Assembly: GCA_937132085.1 (NCBI GenBank)
Contig: CAKZNV010000133.1
Coordinates: 1 to 51,721, forward strand
Length of the DNA stretch: 51,721 nt
Direction: 5' to 3'
DNA from: an uncultured Rubritalea sp.
GTDB taxonomy: Bacteria; Verrucomicrobiota; Verrucomicrobiia; Verrucomicrobiales; Akkermansiaceae
The position numbers were made by a program, and so were the translations under genes. Shown in pieces: positions 24,947-34,587 of the stretch; positions within the stretch are counted from its first letter, which is position 1, and every line of letters begins with the position of its first letter. The notes below the pieces were generated by a model, which was given only the letters and a program-made list of their open reading frames with translations, was not told the DNA's origin and made no database searches.

Positions 24947-26281
24947 ATGAAACTATCTCTAAAATCATTTACAACTAAATTAAGCTCGGCGCTTGCCGCC
25001 TGTCTCGTTTTAAGTTCAGTCTCCAGCTATGCGGGTGAGGAAGACTGGAAGGAGTTTGAGGCCGAAGTGAAAAAAGATCTTCGTAGCAAGGTCGTTGCAG
25101 AAAAGATTAATACGATCAATCGTTTCTCAGATCACGATCACGAAGACGGAGGTGAGTTTCTGGTTAAATACACATATAAGGAACGTAAGAACACGAGTAT
25201 AGCAGATGCTGCAGGTAAAGTTCTTGCTAAGTTTAAAAACCCAGAGACCCGTGAGCTACTACAGAAATATGCAACAAATAGCCCAGGTGCTTGCTTGCCT
25301 ATTCTGAGTGCTTATTTATCTCAGCCTAGCGAAGATACAAAGGAATTTGCTCTGAATATACTCGGTAAATCCGGAGTGAAGAGCCCAGTGATGACTCAGG
25401 CAGTGATGCATCTAGGGACTCACTCCTCTGATGATCCTAAGGTTCTGGCTAAGCTCGCTACATTGCTAGTGGATAAGAGTTTTCACTCAGTGAGACGCGC
25501 TACAGCGGATGCATTAGGCGGAATGGGGAACATTCAGGCGGTGCCAGTTCTTATTCCCTACGTAGGTGATCTAGTGATCGACACTCGTGCACAGGATGCT
25601 CTTTATAGGCTCACTGGGCAGCAGTTTAAAAAAGACAAAAAGGCTTGGACAGCATGGTGGGAGAAAAATAAAGGATCAGCAAAGCCGGCTGGTATTTCAG
25701 AGAAAGATGCTGAAGGTCAGAGAGAAGAAATTGTTGCTAAGGATGAAGCTAACGCTAAGAAGAATGGTGGGGGGCTTGAGTCATTTTATGGTGAGCCAAT
25801 TACAGGGAAGTCTATCTTGTTTGTGTTAGACCGCAGTGGCTCCATGAGCTCAGACGGTAGAATGGATAAGATGAAAGAGGAGCTCAAGTATATGATCGCT
25901 TCTATTAATGAAAATCGCAGCTTCGGATTCGTGTTGTTCCCGCTAGATTCCTATCCTGGTAAAGGTGTGGCGAAGGCAGATGCATCATTTAAGCGCCGTG
26001 CTACTTCATACGTGGATAAGTTAGAGCCTACTGGCACTACACCGATCAGTGAAGCGATGGAGCATGCCTTTAAGAGAGTAGTAGTGAAGAAGAACGTGGA
26101 CACGATTTATCTGCTCTCAGATGGAGCACCTAACAAGCCTGCTGCGGAGGTGCTAGCACTTATCAACGGTCTAAATGCTGGTTACTATGTGCAGATTCAC
26201 ACTGTTTCTATCGGTGCTGACTCACAGTTTTTGAAAGATGTGGCTGCCGATAACAATGGCAACTACAGAGCTGTAAAATAG
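24947..26281 (+). CDS. Exported HEAT-repeat / von Willebrand factor A protein
   Basis: Signal peptide (about 1-29, SSVSSYAGEE), a helical repeat region resembling HEAT/Armadillo repeats (about 35-225, e.g. RRATADALGGMGNIQAVPVL), a charged linker, then a VWA domain (about 285-444). The VWA metal site is complete: Asp295-Arg-Ser-Gly-Ser299 in FVLDRSGSM, Thr in TGTTPISEA and Asp in LLSDGAPN. Such proteins generally bind other proteins in a metal-dependent way. The partner here is unknown. The gene is flanked by two terminators with the same stem sequence, so it is a single-gene unit. The ATG is preceded by an A/T-rich leader without a Shine-Dalgarno sequence. Confidence 0.88.
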   Translation: MKLSLKSFTTKLSSALAACLVLSSVSSYAGEEDWKEFEAEVKKDLRSKVVAEKINTINRFSDHDHEDGGEFLVKYTYKERKNTSIADAAGKVLAKFKNPETRELLQKYATNSPGACLPILSAYLSQPSEDTKEFALNILGKSGVKSPVMTQAVMHLGTHSSDDPKVLAKLATLLVDKSFHSVRRATADALGGMGNIQAVPVLIPYVGDLVIDTRAQDALYRLTGQQFKKDKKAWTAWWEKNKGSAKPAGISEKDAEGQREEIVAKDEANAKKNGGGLESFYGEPITGKSILFVLDRSGSMSSDGRMDKMKEELKYMIASINENRSFGFVLFPLDSYPGKGVAKADASFKRRATSYVDKLEPTGTTPISEAMEHAFKRVVVKKNVDTIYLLSDGAPNKPAAEVLALINGLNAGYYVQIHTVSIGADSQFLKDVAADNNGNYRAVK

Positions 26282-26314
26282 ACAATTTTATCTGCCCAAT
26301 AGCTAAGAACACAA

Positions 26315-26348
26315 AAATGCCCTAGCAGAGAAATCTGCTAGGGCATTT
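26315..26348. terminator. Bidirectional factor-independent terminator
   Basis: Perfect 15-pair stem (26315-26329 with 26334-26348) closed by a GAAA tetraloop, flanked by A-run and T-run. It sits between the convergent HEAT-VWA and cysK genes and can act in both directions. Confidence 0.88.
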
Positions 26349-26371
26349 AAATTTGGTTTTAAATCTCGGTA

Positions 26372-27337
26372 TTAGATGTCTGACACTGGGAGATTTGCTA
26401 CTTCTTCACGGACTGACTCTGCAAGTGGAGTAGAGAGGTAGCGCTCAGTGGATGAACAGGCTACTGTGACGATGCGCTTGCCTTTGTTCTCTGGTAACTT
26501 AGCGAGCTGGATAGCTGCCCATACGTTAGCACCAGTGGAAATACCAGCTGGGAGACCTTCTTCCTGAGCTAGCTTCTGAGCTGTCTCGAATGCGTCTTCG
26601 TTTTCCACGAGGATGATGTCATCGATGATGTCTACGTTGAGGTTGTTAGGAATGAAGCCTGCGCCGATTCCCTGGATCTTATGTGGTCCTGGCTTGCCGC
26701 CTGAGATGACTGGGCTGTTCTTAGGCTCTACTGCGTATGTTTTCATGTCACAGCGTTGCTTGAGGACTTCAGATACACCAGTGATGGTGCCGCCTGTGCC
26801 TACGCCTGCTACGAAGATGTCGATCTTGCCGTCAGTGTCTCTCCAGATTTCTTCCGCAGTTGTTTGGCGATGTGCTTCTGGGTTAGCTGGATTGTCAAAC
26901 TGCTGAGGTCCGAATCCGCCTTCTCCGTGTTCGTCGAGAAGTTGTTTAGCTTTGGCGATAGCTCCACCCATGCCTTTAGCGGCTGGTGTGAGAACGATCT
27001 CTGCGCCGAGCATGCGGAGTAGAACTCTACGCTCTATGGACATTGACTCAGGCATAGTGAGGACGCAGCGGTAACCTTTAGCACGAGCTACGAAAGCTAG
27101 GCCAATTCCTGTGTTACCAGAAGTAGGTTCAATGATAGTTCCGCCTGGTAGTAGTTTGCCTGTGCGCTCTGCGTCTTCGATCATGGCTTTGCCGATGCGG
27201 TCTTTGACGCTGAAGAGTGGATTAAAGAATTCTCCTTTGACGAGAATTTCTGCCTCAAGTCCCGCGGTGAGTTTGGAGAGTTTAATGAGTGGTGTGTTGC
27301 CGATTGTATCGACCATGCTGTCTGCTATATTGCTCAT
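26372..27337 (-). CDS. cysK: Cysteine synthase A (O-acetylserine sulfhydrylase)
   Basis: PLP enzyme making cysteine from O-acetylserine and sulfide. Lys45 in FSVKDRIGK would bind [15 protein letters not shown] (71-82) is the substrate loop, [10 protein letters not shown] (about residues 175-185) holds the PLP phosphate, and the serine in [12 protein letters not shown] near the C terminus contacts the pyridine nitrogen. The length of 321 residues is typical of CysK. The sequence [11 protein letters not shown] differs slightly from the usual NPxxSVKDR spacing text but keeps the lysine. The upstream leader on the minus strand contains AAGGAT at a reasonable distance, one of the few Shine-Dalgarno-like sequences in the window. 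Confidence 0.95.
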   Translation of the reverse strand: MSNIADSMVDTIGNTPLIKLSKLTAGLEAEILVKGEFFNPLFSVKDRIGKAMIEDAERTGKLLPGGTIIEPTSGNTGIGLAFVARAKGYRCVLTMPESMSIERRVLLRMLGAEIVLTPAAKGMGGAIAKAKQLLDEHGEGGFGPQQFDNPANPEAHRQTTAEEIWRDTDGKIDIFVAGVGTGGTITGVSEVLKQRCDMKTYAVEPKNSPVISGGKPGPHKIQGIGAGFIPNNLNVDIIDDIILVENEDAFETAQKLAQEEGLPAGISTGANVWAAIQLAKLPENKGKRIVTVACSSTERYLSTPLAESVREEVANLPVSDI

Positions 27338-27506
27338 AGTTTTATCCTTACTTATTCTCCTTTATTGTCAAATGAGCATTTTGTAAGAAGTGTCATATTT
27401 AGCTAAAAGAATAGAGCTGACGCTTGCTAGTGATGCGAAAATAGGTAGTATGCCCACTCTTACCCCGAATTTCAGCAGATTTAACAACACAAGAAGAATA
27501 GAAAAT

Positions 27507-28907
27507 ATGTTCCGCAAAACTAGTATCATTGTCACTTTAGGGCCAGCAACAGACTCGCCAAAACGCCTCGCAGAATGCATCGATGCAGGCGTGGATGTCT
27601 TCCGTCTCAACATGAGCCACGCTCAGCACGACTGGTGTAGATCAGTAGTTCACCATATAAGAAGTATCGCTAGAGAGAAGGGGACGCATGTAGCAATTTT
27701 GTTCGACCTACAGGGGCCGTCTATCCGCACAGGTGATCTTGATGAGCCATTCCAGCTCGTTGAGGGAGATAGATTTGAAATCCGTAAGCGCTCAGAAGAG
27801 CCAACGATTCCATTCTCTACTACAGTGAACTACGAAGGGATGATGGATGACGTAGCAGCGGGTGCTACTCTCGTTGTCGATAACGGCACTATGCTGATGA
27901 AGATCGTGGAAAAGAACGATAACAACCTCATCTGTGATGTTCTCACAGCAGGTAAGATCGGTAACCGCAGACACATCAACCTACCAGGAACTCGTCTTAA
28001 TCTCCCAGCTTTAACTACTAAGGATCACGAAGATCTGGCAGTGGCTGTAGAATGTAAGGCAGACTTTATTGCAGGATCATTCGTGCGTGACGCAGATCAT
28101 GTGAACGAACTCCGTAGCGAAATGGAGAAGCTCGGTGGTAACTCACAGCTTATCTCTAAAGTAGAAGACCAAGAGGCTATCAAGAATATCGATGACATCA
28201 TCGTGGCATCTGACGTTATCATGATTGCTCGTGGTGACCTAGGTATTGAAGTGCATGTTGAAGAGCTTCCAATTATCCAGCGCCAGATCGTTAAGCGTTG
28301 TCACGTGCTCGGTCGCCGAGTCATCGTGGCTACACACATGCTTGAGTCAATGATCACTAACCCTACTCCAACACGTGCGGAAGTGACTGACGTTTCTACT
28401 GCTGTGTATGAAGAGGCTGATGCGATCATGCTTTCAGGTGAGACTTCAGTAGGTGAGTATCCTATCCGCTGTATCGAGACTCTCGACCGTATCGCTATGC
28501 GTATGGAGCGTGAAGGTTCTATCGGTAACGGTGAACTAGCTGTTTATAATACAGCTAAGACCAAGGTTGTGAAGGCAGCTCTTACGCTTTCTGATTCTAT
28601 CGAAGGTGCTCAGATCGTGGTATTCACTCGTAGAGGTCACATGGCGGTGCAGGCAGCAATGCTTAGACCACAAGCTAATATCCACGCATTTGCATCGACT
28701 CCTGAGGTTTGCCGTAAGTTGGCTCTCGCTCGTGGTATCAAGCCAAACACAATTCCATTCTTCGATGATCCACTCATCACGATTGATCACGCTGTTGAAT
28801 ACATGAAGGAAAATAACTTGGTCGAAGCAGGAACTCCACTAGTGGTAGTATCTGACACGCTTCGTAAGACTAAGATGGTTGATTCTATCCTCCTTATCTA
28901 CGCGTAA
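27507..28907 (+). CDS. pyk: Pyruvate kinase
   Basis: Last glycolytic enzyme, phosphoenolpyruvate to pyruvate with ATP formation. Motifs: KTSIIVTLGPATDSPKRL at the start, FRLNMSHAQHDW, LFDLQGPSIRTGDL, the catalytic-lysine region LISKVEDQEAI (usually KIEN), MIARGDLGIEV and MLSGETSVGEYP. The frame is open upstream to an ATG at 27390, but I chose 27507 because the family starts within a few residues of this Met, and the extra 39 residues look like translated leader. The resulting 466 residues are normal. A strong terminator follows at 28940-28970. It diverges from cysK. Confidence 0.94.
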   Translation: MFRKTSIIVTLGPATDSPKRLAECIDAGVDVFRLNMSHAQHDWCRSVVHHIRSIAREKGTHVAILFDLQGPSIRTGDLDEPFQLVEGDRFEIRKRSEEPTIPFSTTVNYEGMMDDVAAGATLVVDNGTMLMKIVEKNDNNLICDVLTAGKIGNRRHINLPGTRLNLPALTTKDHEDLAVAVECKADFIAGSFVRDADHVNELRSEMEKLGGNSQLISKVEDQEAIKNIDDIIVASDVIMIARGDLGIEVHVEELPIIQRQIVKRCHVLGRRVIVATHMLESMITNPTPTRAEVTDVSTAVYEEADAIMLSGETSVGEYPIRCIETLDRIAMRMEREGSIGNGELAVYNTAKTKVVKAALTLSDSIEGAQIVVFTRRGHMAVQAAMLRPQANIHAFASTPEVCRKLALARGIKPNTIPFFDDPLITIDHAVEYMKENNLVEAGTPLVVVSDTLRKTKMVDSILLIYA

Positions 28908-28921
28908 GATACGGCTTTCTA

Positions 28922-29752
28922 ATGAAAGAAAATTTACATAAGCAGGCTCTGATAAGGAGCCTGCTTTTTTCGTCTCTGTTAGTGAAGGAGATGAAGGGTG
29001 CGGCGCAGTTTGATTTAGGTCTGTTAGAAATTCCTACTGAGATGCCTGAGATCAGTTTCGAACAGAAACTAGGGCATGTCTATGAGGATGCGCTTGCGGC
29101 GCTGTTTGAGAGTTCTAGTGAGGTTGAGCTATTGGCAAAGAGCTTGCAGATATTTAACGATAAAAGAATTACACTAGGTGAGCTAGACTATCTAGTGAAG
29201 CATGGTGAACGTGTGCTACATGTAGAGCTGGCTGTCAAATTCTACATGGTTCACTATGACGGTGAGGTGGCACATTTTCCAGGGCCAGACCCTACTGATA
29301 ACTGGTTGAACAAGCTTGAAAGGCTAGAGAGCCACCAGCTACAGATGTCGCAGAATGATTACGCTCAAAAGGTTCTTTTAGAAAACTATGGAGTAGAAAA
29401 TGTTGAGGTCGAGCATTTGATCTATGGACGATTGTTTGATCACATTGCTGAAAAACGTAGACCAATACCTAGGGGGATGTCTGAAAATGCTCAGCGATCA
29501 ATCTGGCTATATGTCTGTGAATGGGAGCAGTATTTTCCGACTGAAGAAAATGTTTACATGGTGCCAAAGCAGCTCTGGCCAGTGCCTGTTAGTGAGTTCA
29601 GCCAAGACTTGTTAGAGTCATTGCGAATGCTGAGTGTCTCTGATTTAAAAGACGAAGTGACTGAGCTGGGACGGTGCGTGATGGTGCATCGAGATACTTG
29701 GGAGGCACCAGTATTTGTTGTGCCTAAACTTTGGCCAAGAAGTTCGAACTAG
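28922..29752 (+). CDS. DUF1853-family protein
   Basis: Member of the DUF1853 family, function unknown. The core GELDYLVKHGERVLHVELAVKFYM, then HFPGPDPTDNWLNKLERLESHQL, is characteristic. The G-E-x-D ... V-E-x-x-x-K pattern resembles the active site of PD-(D/E)XK nucleases (inference). The N-terminal helix ALIRSLLFSSLLVKEM matches the usual start of the family, which supports the ATG at 28922 even though the pyk terminator hairpin lies within codons 7-17. A later ATG (28991) would avoid the hairpin but lose that helix. No Shine-Dalgarno sequence is seen at either. The gene ends three bases before the convergent CAP-protein stop. Confidence 0.8.
   Translation: MKENLHKQALIRSLLFSSLLVKEMKGAAQFDLGLLEIPTEMPEISFEQKLGHVYEDALAALFESSSEVELLAKSLQIFNDKRITLGELDYLVKHGERVLHVELAVKFYMVHYDGEVAHFPGPDPTDNWLNKLERLESHQLQMSQNDYAQKVLLENYGVENVEVEHLIYGRLFDHIAEKRRPIPRGMSENAQRSIWLYVCEWEQYFPTEENVYMVPKQLWPVPVSEFSQDLLESLRMLSVSDLKDEVTELGRCVMVHRDTWEAPVFVVPKLWPRSSN
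28940..28970 (+). terminator. Terminator of pyk, inside the next reading frame
   Basis: Ten-pair stem AAGCAGGCTC / GAGCCTGCTT (28940-28949 with 28957-28966), 7-base loop and a T-run to 28970. It is 33 bases after the pyk stop and lies in the first codons of the DUF1853 gene. Confidence 0.85.
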
Positions 29753-29755
29753 AGT

Positions 29756-30349
29756 CTATTTAGCAAATAGCTGAGTGGCGTAGATAGTCCCGTCTGCTGC
29801 AACGAGGACGTCAATACCTGTGTGAGTGAAGTCGCCAGTGATGTTTTGAAAGTGGCCTGGTGAGCCGATCCAATTATTCACAAATGTGACTGAGACATCG
29901 CTTGCTGCGTAGCCTCTTATGCCTGCGACGTTTTCACCAAATCTCGTGAAGCCAAAGCCGAAGGCTGCGTTTGCTCTAGATTGTGCGTTGTCGTGTGAGA
30001 TTTGAATCGGGGTAGAATTCGCTGGGGCTTGCTGTCTCATGTAAATATTATGAGATGCCGCTAGTGCGTCTAGCTGGGACGAACGAGTCAGAGGCGATAG
30101 GCTGTTAGAGTTACGTTCAGTATTTATTCTGGTGAATACCTGAGCTTCGTAGAGGTTTTGATTCGCAGAGACGGCACCACTAGTGGATGTTGTGCCAGAA
30201 GTAGATGTAGCTATAGTCGGGTCAGCCGGTGGGGTGATGAAGGTGGTGAGATTGTCGTCGTCACCACCGCCTTCACAGGCGCTGAGTATTCCGCAAGCTA
30301 GGATACAGCTGAGTTTAAAACGGAAAGATTTTATGATTTTTTGGTTCAT
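29756..30349 (-). CDS. CAP/SCP-domain lipoprotein
   Basis: Lipoprotein with signal ending GILSAC (lipid-bearing Cys25). An acidic and Thr/Ser-rich linker runs to about residue 65, then a CAP (SCP/PR-1-like) domain. CAP marks are FTRINTERNSNSLSPL, LDALAASHNIYM, the histidine in ISHDNAQ, FTRFGENVAG and NNWIGSPGHFQNI with the second histidine. Bacterial CAP proteins are surface proteins of mostly unknown role, some binding lipids or acting on peptides. The length of 197 residues is normal. It converges on the DUF1853 gene with a three-base gap and diverges from rsuA. Confidence 0.9.
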   Translation of the reverse strand: MNQKIIKSFRFKLSCILACGILSACEGGGDDDNLTTFITPPADPTIATSTSGTTSTSGAVSANQNLYEAQVFTRINTERNSNSLSPLTRSSQLDALAASHNIYMRQQAPANSTPIQISHDNAQSRANAAFGFGFTRFGENVAGIRGYAASDVSVTFVNNWIGSPGHFQNITGDFTHTGIDVLVAADGTIYATQLFAK

Positions 30350-30431
30350 AGTATTTTAATACTAACATTCTTCTTCAGCAGACGTCAAGGTAGTGGTTGC
30401 AAAATGACTTGGATGTGATCTGCTAGTGGCG

Positions 30432-31127
30432 ATGCGACTCGATAAATATATTCAAAAGCTGACGGGCTCAGGAAAGTCAGAAGCGCGACTAAGAATAGCG
30501 AGAGGAGATGTCTGTGTGGAAGGTGAACAGATCAGGGATAACCTCCATGAAGTAGCGAAGCTGGATCGTGTGGAGGTGAGAGGGATAGATACGGATCTAA
30601 CTAAGACAGAGAAACGCAGATACATCATGCTCAATAAGCCTGCTGGTTGTGTCAGTGCAACAACAGACCCTGAGCATGAGACTGTGATCGACCTCATAGA
30701 CACGGATTATGCAGAGTCTCTACATATAGCAGGTAGGCTCGATAAGGAGTCTACAGGGTTAATCATTTTGACCAATGACGGTCAGTGGTCGAGACGGATT
30801 ACAGAGCCGGTAGAGTCTGTAGCTAAGAGGTATAGAGTAGAAACTGAAAAGGAGATAGCTCCAGAGACTGTAGTTAGCTTCTCAGAGGGATTTTATTTTG
30901 CTTACGAAGATATCACTACTTTGCCAGCAGAGTTAGAAATACTGGGTGAAAAGTCGGCAATCGTGACGATCTGTGAGGGGAAGTATCATCAGATCAAGAG
31001 AATGTTCCATGCTGTGGGAAATCGAGTGGTCTCCCTACATAGACAGTCTGTAGGTAAATTAGTTATGGATAAATTGGCGATTGGTGAGTATCGTGAATTA
31101 AGCAAAGAGGAAATTGCTTTTTTTTGA
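30432..31127 (+). CDS. rsuA: 16S rRNA pseudouridine-516 synthase (RsuA family)
   Basis: An S4 RNA-binding domain (about 1-48, MRLDKYIQKLTGSGKSEA) and a pseudouridine synthase domain. The catalytic Asp104 lies in HIAGRLDKESTGLIILTNDG. The C-terminal EGKYHQIKRMFHAVGNRVVSLHR closely matches E. coli RsuA as I remember it, which argues for 16S U516 over RluB/E/F targets. The start at ATG 30432 is preferred to a GTG two codons earlier because the family begins MRLDK. The length is 231 residues. No partner genes are in the neighbourhood. Confidence 0.88.
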   Translation: MRLDKYIQKLTGSGKSEARLRIARGDVCVEGEQIRDNLHEVAKLDRVEVRGIDTDLTKTEKRRYIMLNKPAGCVSATTDPEHETVIDLIDTDYAESLHIAGRLDKESTGLIILTNDGQWSRRITEPVESVAKRYRVETEKEIAPETVVSFSEGFYFAYEDITTLPAELEILGEKSAIVTICEGKYHQIKRMFHAVGNRVVSLHRQSVGKLVMDKLAIGEYRELSKEEIAFF

Positions 31128-31159
31128 ATGGTATGATATAACTAGATTTCTAATACGCT

Positions 31160-31951
31160 ATGAGTCAGTCTCAAATACAATATTGGCTAGCGCCAGCCGG
31201 AACTATTTTGGATGGAAATATCCCAGCTAACTTGCAGGGACCATTTTCTGTAACAGATATATCTCAGATGGTGTCGAATGGGACAGTGTTGACGAATGAT
31301 TTGGTTTGTCCTGCTGATGGTAGCTATAATTGGATGGAAGTAGAGGTCCTGTTAGTAGCGGCTTCATATGGAGAAATATTGTATTATGATCCAATGGATG
31401 CGATTAATTATGGGGTGCCTCAGGTGCCGCAATATATGCCGACAAATGTCGGTGTTCCTCGTTCTAATTTGTCTAATGGTGGACAGTCGGATCGTTCTAA
31501 AACCAAGTCCTCTGACTCAAGTGCGACTCTCAAGATGATCTCTTATGCTGCGTTGACTATTGGTTTAATTGTTCTCTTAGTATGGGCGGTTAAGAATAAG
31601 GGTAGCGGTGATGTTGTGAAAACAGAAACTACTAGTGATATTGAGAAAGAGCTGTTTAGTGAACCTAAAAAGAAGTCAGTGGTGAAGACTGTGGACTTCA
31701 TGATTAACGGTGGTCAGACTAGGATGATTCAGCTTCCTCTGGGAGCTAGTTCGATGACGATAGATTGCCCTCTAGGCTGTAAGTATCTACTGTTGCAACG
31801 TGAGGTCTCAGAGAATCAAATAGATAAATACGCACTGATCAATCTCAAGGGGTCTAAGAAAAGGCGTATTACGATAGGTGTTAGAGATCGTTTTTTGTTC
31901 CTCAGCCCTGGTGCTCGTGATAGGACCTCAGGAGTGGTGGAAATAAAGTGA
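31160..31951 (+). CDS. GYF_2-domain single-pass membrane protein
   Basis: The N-terminal about 65 residues match the GYF_2 pattern (QYWLAPAG..., LQGPFSVTDISQMVSNG, SYNWMEVEVLL), a proposed protein-recognition module. A polar linker rich in Ser/Asn follows, then a membrane helix (about 133-153, ISYAALTIGLIVLLVWAV) and about 110 residues of beta-rich extracytoplasmic sequence. The layout of a cytoplasmic adapter domain, one helix and an outside domain parallels the two zinc-ribbon proteins at 5856-6956 and 45476-46576. Function unknown. Lies 32 bases after rsuA, possibly in one unit. Confidence 0.78.
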   Translation: MSQSQIQYWLAPAGTILDGNIPANLQGPFSVTDISQMVSNGTVLTNDLVCPADGSYNWMEVEVLLVAASYGEILYYDPMDAINYGVPQVPQYMPTNVGVPRSNLSNGGQSDRSKTKSSDSSATLKMISYAALTIGLIVLLVWAVKNKGSGDVVKTETTSDIEKELFSEPKKKSVVKTVDFMINGGQTRMIQLPLGASSMTIDCPLGCKYLLLQREVSENQIDKYALINLKGSKKRRITIGVRDRFLFLSPGARDRTSGVVEIK

Positions 31952-31992
31952 GTTGATCTTGTGATAAACTGAACAAGATATGCTAAATATGA

Positions 31993-32946
<954 letters not shown>

Positions 32947-32997
32947 CACTGGTAACTATTTCATTGTCACTAGGGTGTGCTAATCCTATGGTGAGTC

Positions 32998-33858
32998 ATG
33001 TGTTATGTGAAATTAGGTTTATTGTGCTCAGTAATGTTTGCTCTTAGTTCTTGTGAGCAGAAGGGTGATGTGACTGAGCAAACGTCTGAAAAAGTAGAGA
33101 TCGTTGAATTGGCTCCACCAAGTGCCGAGGCGTATTTCTCTAAAGAGGCTCAGGTAGCATTACCAGCGGTGAAGTGGGCGATCCGGCAGAAGGATGCAGA
33201 TTTGATCAAGAAAGTGTGGCTTAAGGGCGAGAATAGTGAAGCGAGAAGTCTGGCGATACATTATCTACTGCAATGGGTGGATTCAGATAAAACTAAATAT
33301 TCTAAACAGATACGAAGTTCTGATTATGAAGAGGCAGACTCAAATTCTCGTGAAAGTGAACTGTATATAGCCTACGAAAAACTACGATCAGATTACTCTA
33401 AAACCAGCCAGTATTATAAGGATTTCGTTGAAAAGTTTTTTATTAGTGAGGCTAATAGAAAGCATATAGAAACAGCGGATAAAGTTTTACTAAGTAGGAT
33501 AATCCTTCCTGAGGATAAGAGTAACCAGTGGCGAGAGTTTGATAGCTATGTGGTTAGTTTGACGAGAGAGATAAGTTCTCAGCAAAACACTATACTTCTT
33601 AAAAATGTTTTTGATGCAGGAAACGATGACCCCTTTTCTAGCAAAGGTTGTATACCCAACTTTGGATTTCGAGTTTCTTTTGTAAAAGATGGTAAGGTCT
33701 TAGATATAAATTTCTGTTTTCAGTGTGGTATAATGTGCCTATCAAAAAATAGTAAGTTTATTTCAGGTAGTGATTTCAATAGAAGTGAGGAGGAGTTGTT
33801 AGCATTGATGAAAACTATCTTTAAAGAAGATAAGGCGATTCAAGATCTCGATTTATAA
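32998..33858 (+). CDS. Lipoprotein of unknown function
   Basis: A lipoprotein signal ends FALSSC (Cys19) in a 286-residue protein. The mature part is mostly helical and charged to about residue 210, then a beta-rich end containing several cysteines (GCIPNFGFRVSF, FCFQCGIMCLS). No known domain was recognised. The cysteine cluster C-x2-C-x3-C near the C terminus (CFQCGIMC) could hold a metal or disulfides (inference). Lower GC than its neighbours, as for many species-specific genes. Stands alone between hemF and leuD. Confidence 0.72.
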   Translation: MCYVKLGLLCSVMFALSSCEQKGDVTEQTSEKVEIVELAPPSAEAYFSKEAQVALPAVKWAIRQKDADLIKKVWLKGENSEARSLAIHYLLQWVDSDKTKYSKQIRSSDYEEADSNSRESELYIAYEKLRSDYSKTSQYYKDFVEKFFISEANRKHIETADKVLLSRIILPEDKSNQWREFDSYVVSLTREISSQQNTILLKNVFDAGNDDPFSSKGCIPNFGFRVSFVKDGKVLDINFCFQCGIMCLSKNSKFISGSDFNRSEEELLALMKTIFKEDKAIQDLDL

Positions 33859-33927
33859 ACCGATCATGCGTGCGCCTTTCTAATAAATGAGGTGATTTTT
33901 AGCTCTAAAATGGTAAATAGAATACGT

Positions 33928-33933
33928 TATAAT
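33928..33933 (+). promoter_or_regulatory. Candidate -10 box for leuD
   Basis: A perfect TATAAT lies 38 bases before the leuD ATG, in the 113-base gap after the preceding stop. No convincing -35 hexamer is visible at 16-18 bases. Tentative. Confidence 0.25.
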
Positions 33934-33971
33934 CACTTGCATTAAGCGGTGTGATAGGGGATGTTCAGTGC

Positions 33972-34568
33972 ATGGCAATTGAAGCAGTTACAAAGATTAG
34001 TGGAAGAGCAGTTCCCGTGGCGGGGGCTGATGTGGATACAGACCGTATCATTCCAGCAAGATTTCTAAAATGTGTTACTTTTGATGATCTGGCAGAAGGT
34101 CTGTTCTATGACGAACGATTTGATTCTGAAGGTATTAGCAAAGGACACAGCATCGATAATTCAAAGTTCTCTGGAGCTTCGATCATGGTGGTTGGGCCAA
34201 ACTTTGGTTGTGGCTCTTCTCGTGAACACGCTCCGCAGTCGATCAAGCGATTCGGCTTTGATGCTATCGTAGGAGTGAGTTATGCAGAGATTTTCTTCGG
34301 TAACTCTACTAACCTCGGGATGCCATGTGTCAGCCTGACTGAGTCTGAGAATGAAGAACTCATGCAGCTCGTGGAGCAAAACCCAGAAGCTGAACTTTCT
34401 CTCAACCTCGAATCCATGAAGCTTAATTTTGCTGGTAAAGAATTTACAATAACGATGCCAGACGGTGCTCGTGAAGCTCTCGTTAGTGGGAAGTGGGATG
34501 CGATCGCTGAGCTAGTAGAGAACATGGATCAGATCGATGCTGTTGCAGACTCGTTAGCCTACGTTTAG
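33972..34568 (+). CDS. leuD: 3-isopropylmalate dehydratase small subunit
   Basis: Swivelling subunit of isopropylmalate isomerase in leucine synthesis. Marks: GADVDTDRIIPARFLKCVTFDDL and NFGCGSSREHAPQSIKRFGFDAIVG, YAEIFFGNSTNLGMP. The start at ATG 33972 is favoured over a GTG 21 bases upstream because the family starts with this block. The length of 198 residues is normal. The large subunit leuC and other leu genes are not in this window, so the two subunits are encoded apart, as happens in some phyla. The next gene (mlaF) is 19 bases away, possibly co-transcribed but functionally unrelated. Confidence 0.93.
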   Translation: MAIEAVTKISGRAVPVAGADVDTDRIIPARFLKCVTFDDLAEGLFYDERFDSEGISKGHSIDNSKFSGASIMVVGPNFGCGSSREHAPQSIKRFGFDAIVGVSYAEIFFGNSTNLGMPCVSLTESENEELMQLVEQNPEAELSLNLESMKLNFAGKEFTITMPDGAREALVSGKWDAIAELVENMDQIDAVADSLAYV

Positions 34569-34587
34569 TAGCGCTGTCCTAAACAAT

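Noticed and set aside
27390-27506. A 39-codon extension of pyruvate kinase
   Set aside because: The family starts at about the Met at 27507. The extension has no conserved content and would bring the start close to the divergent cysK promoter.
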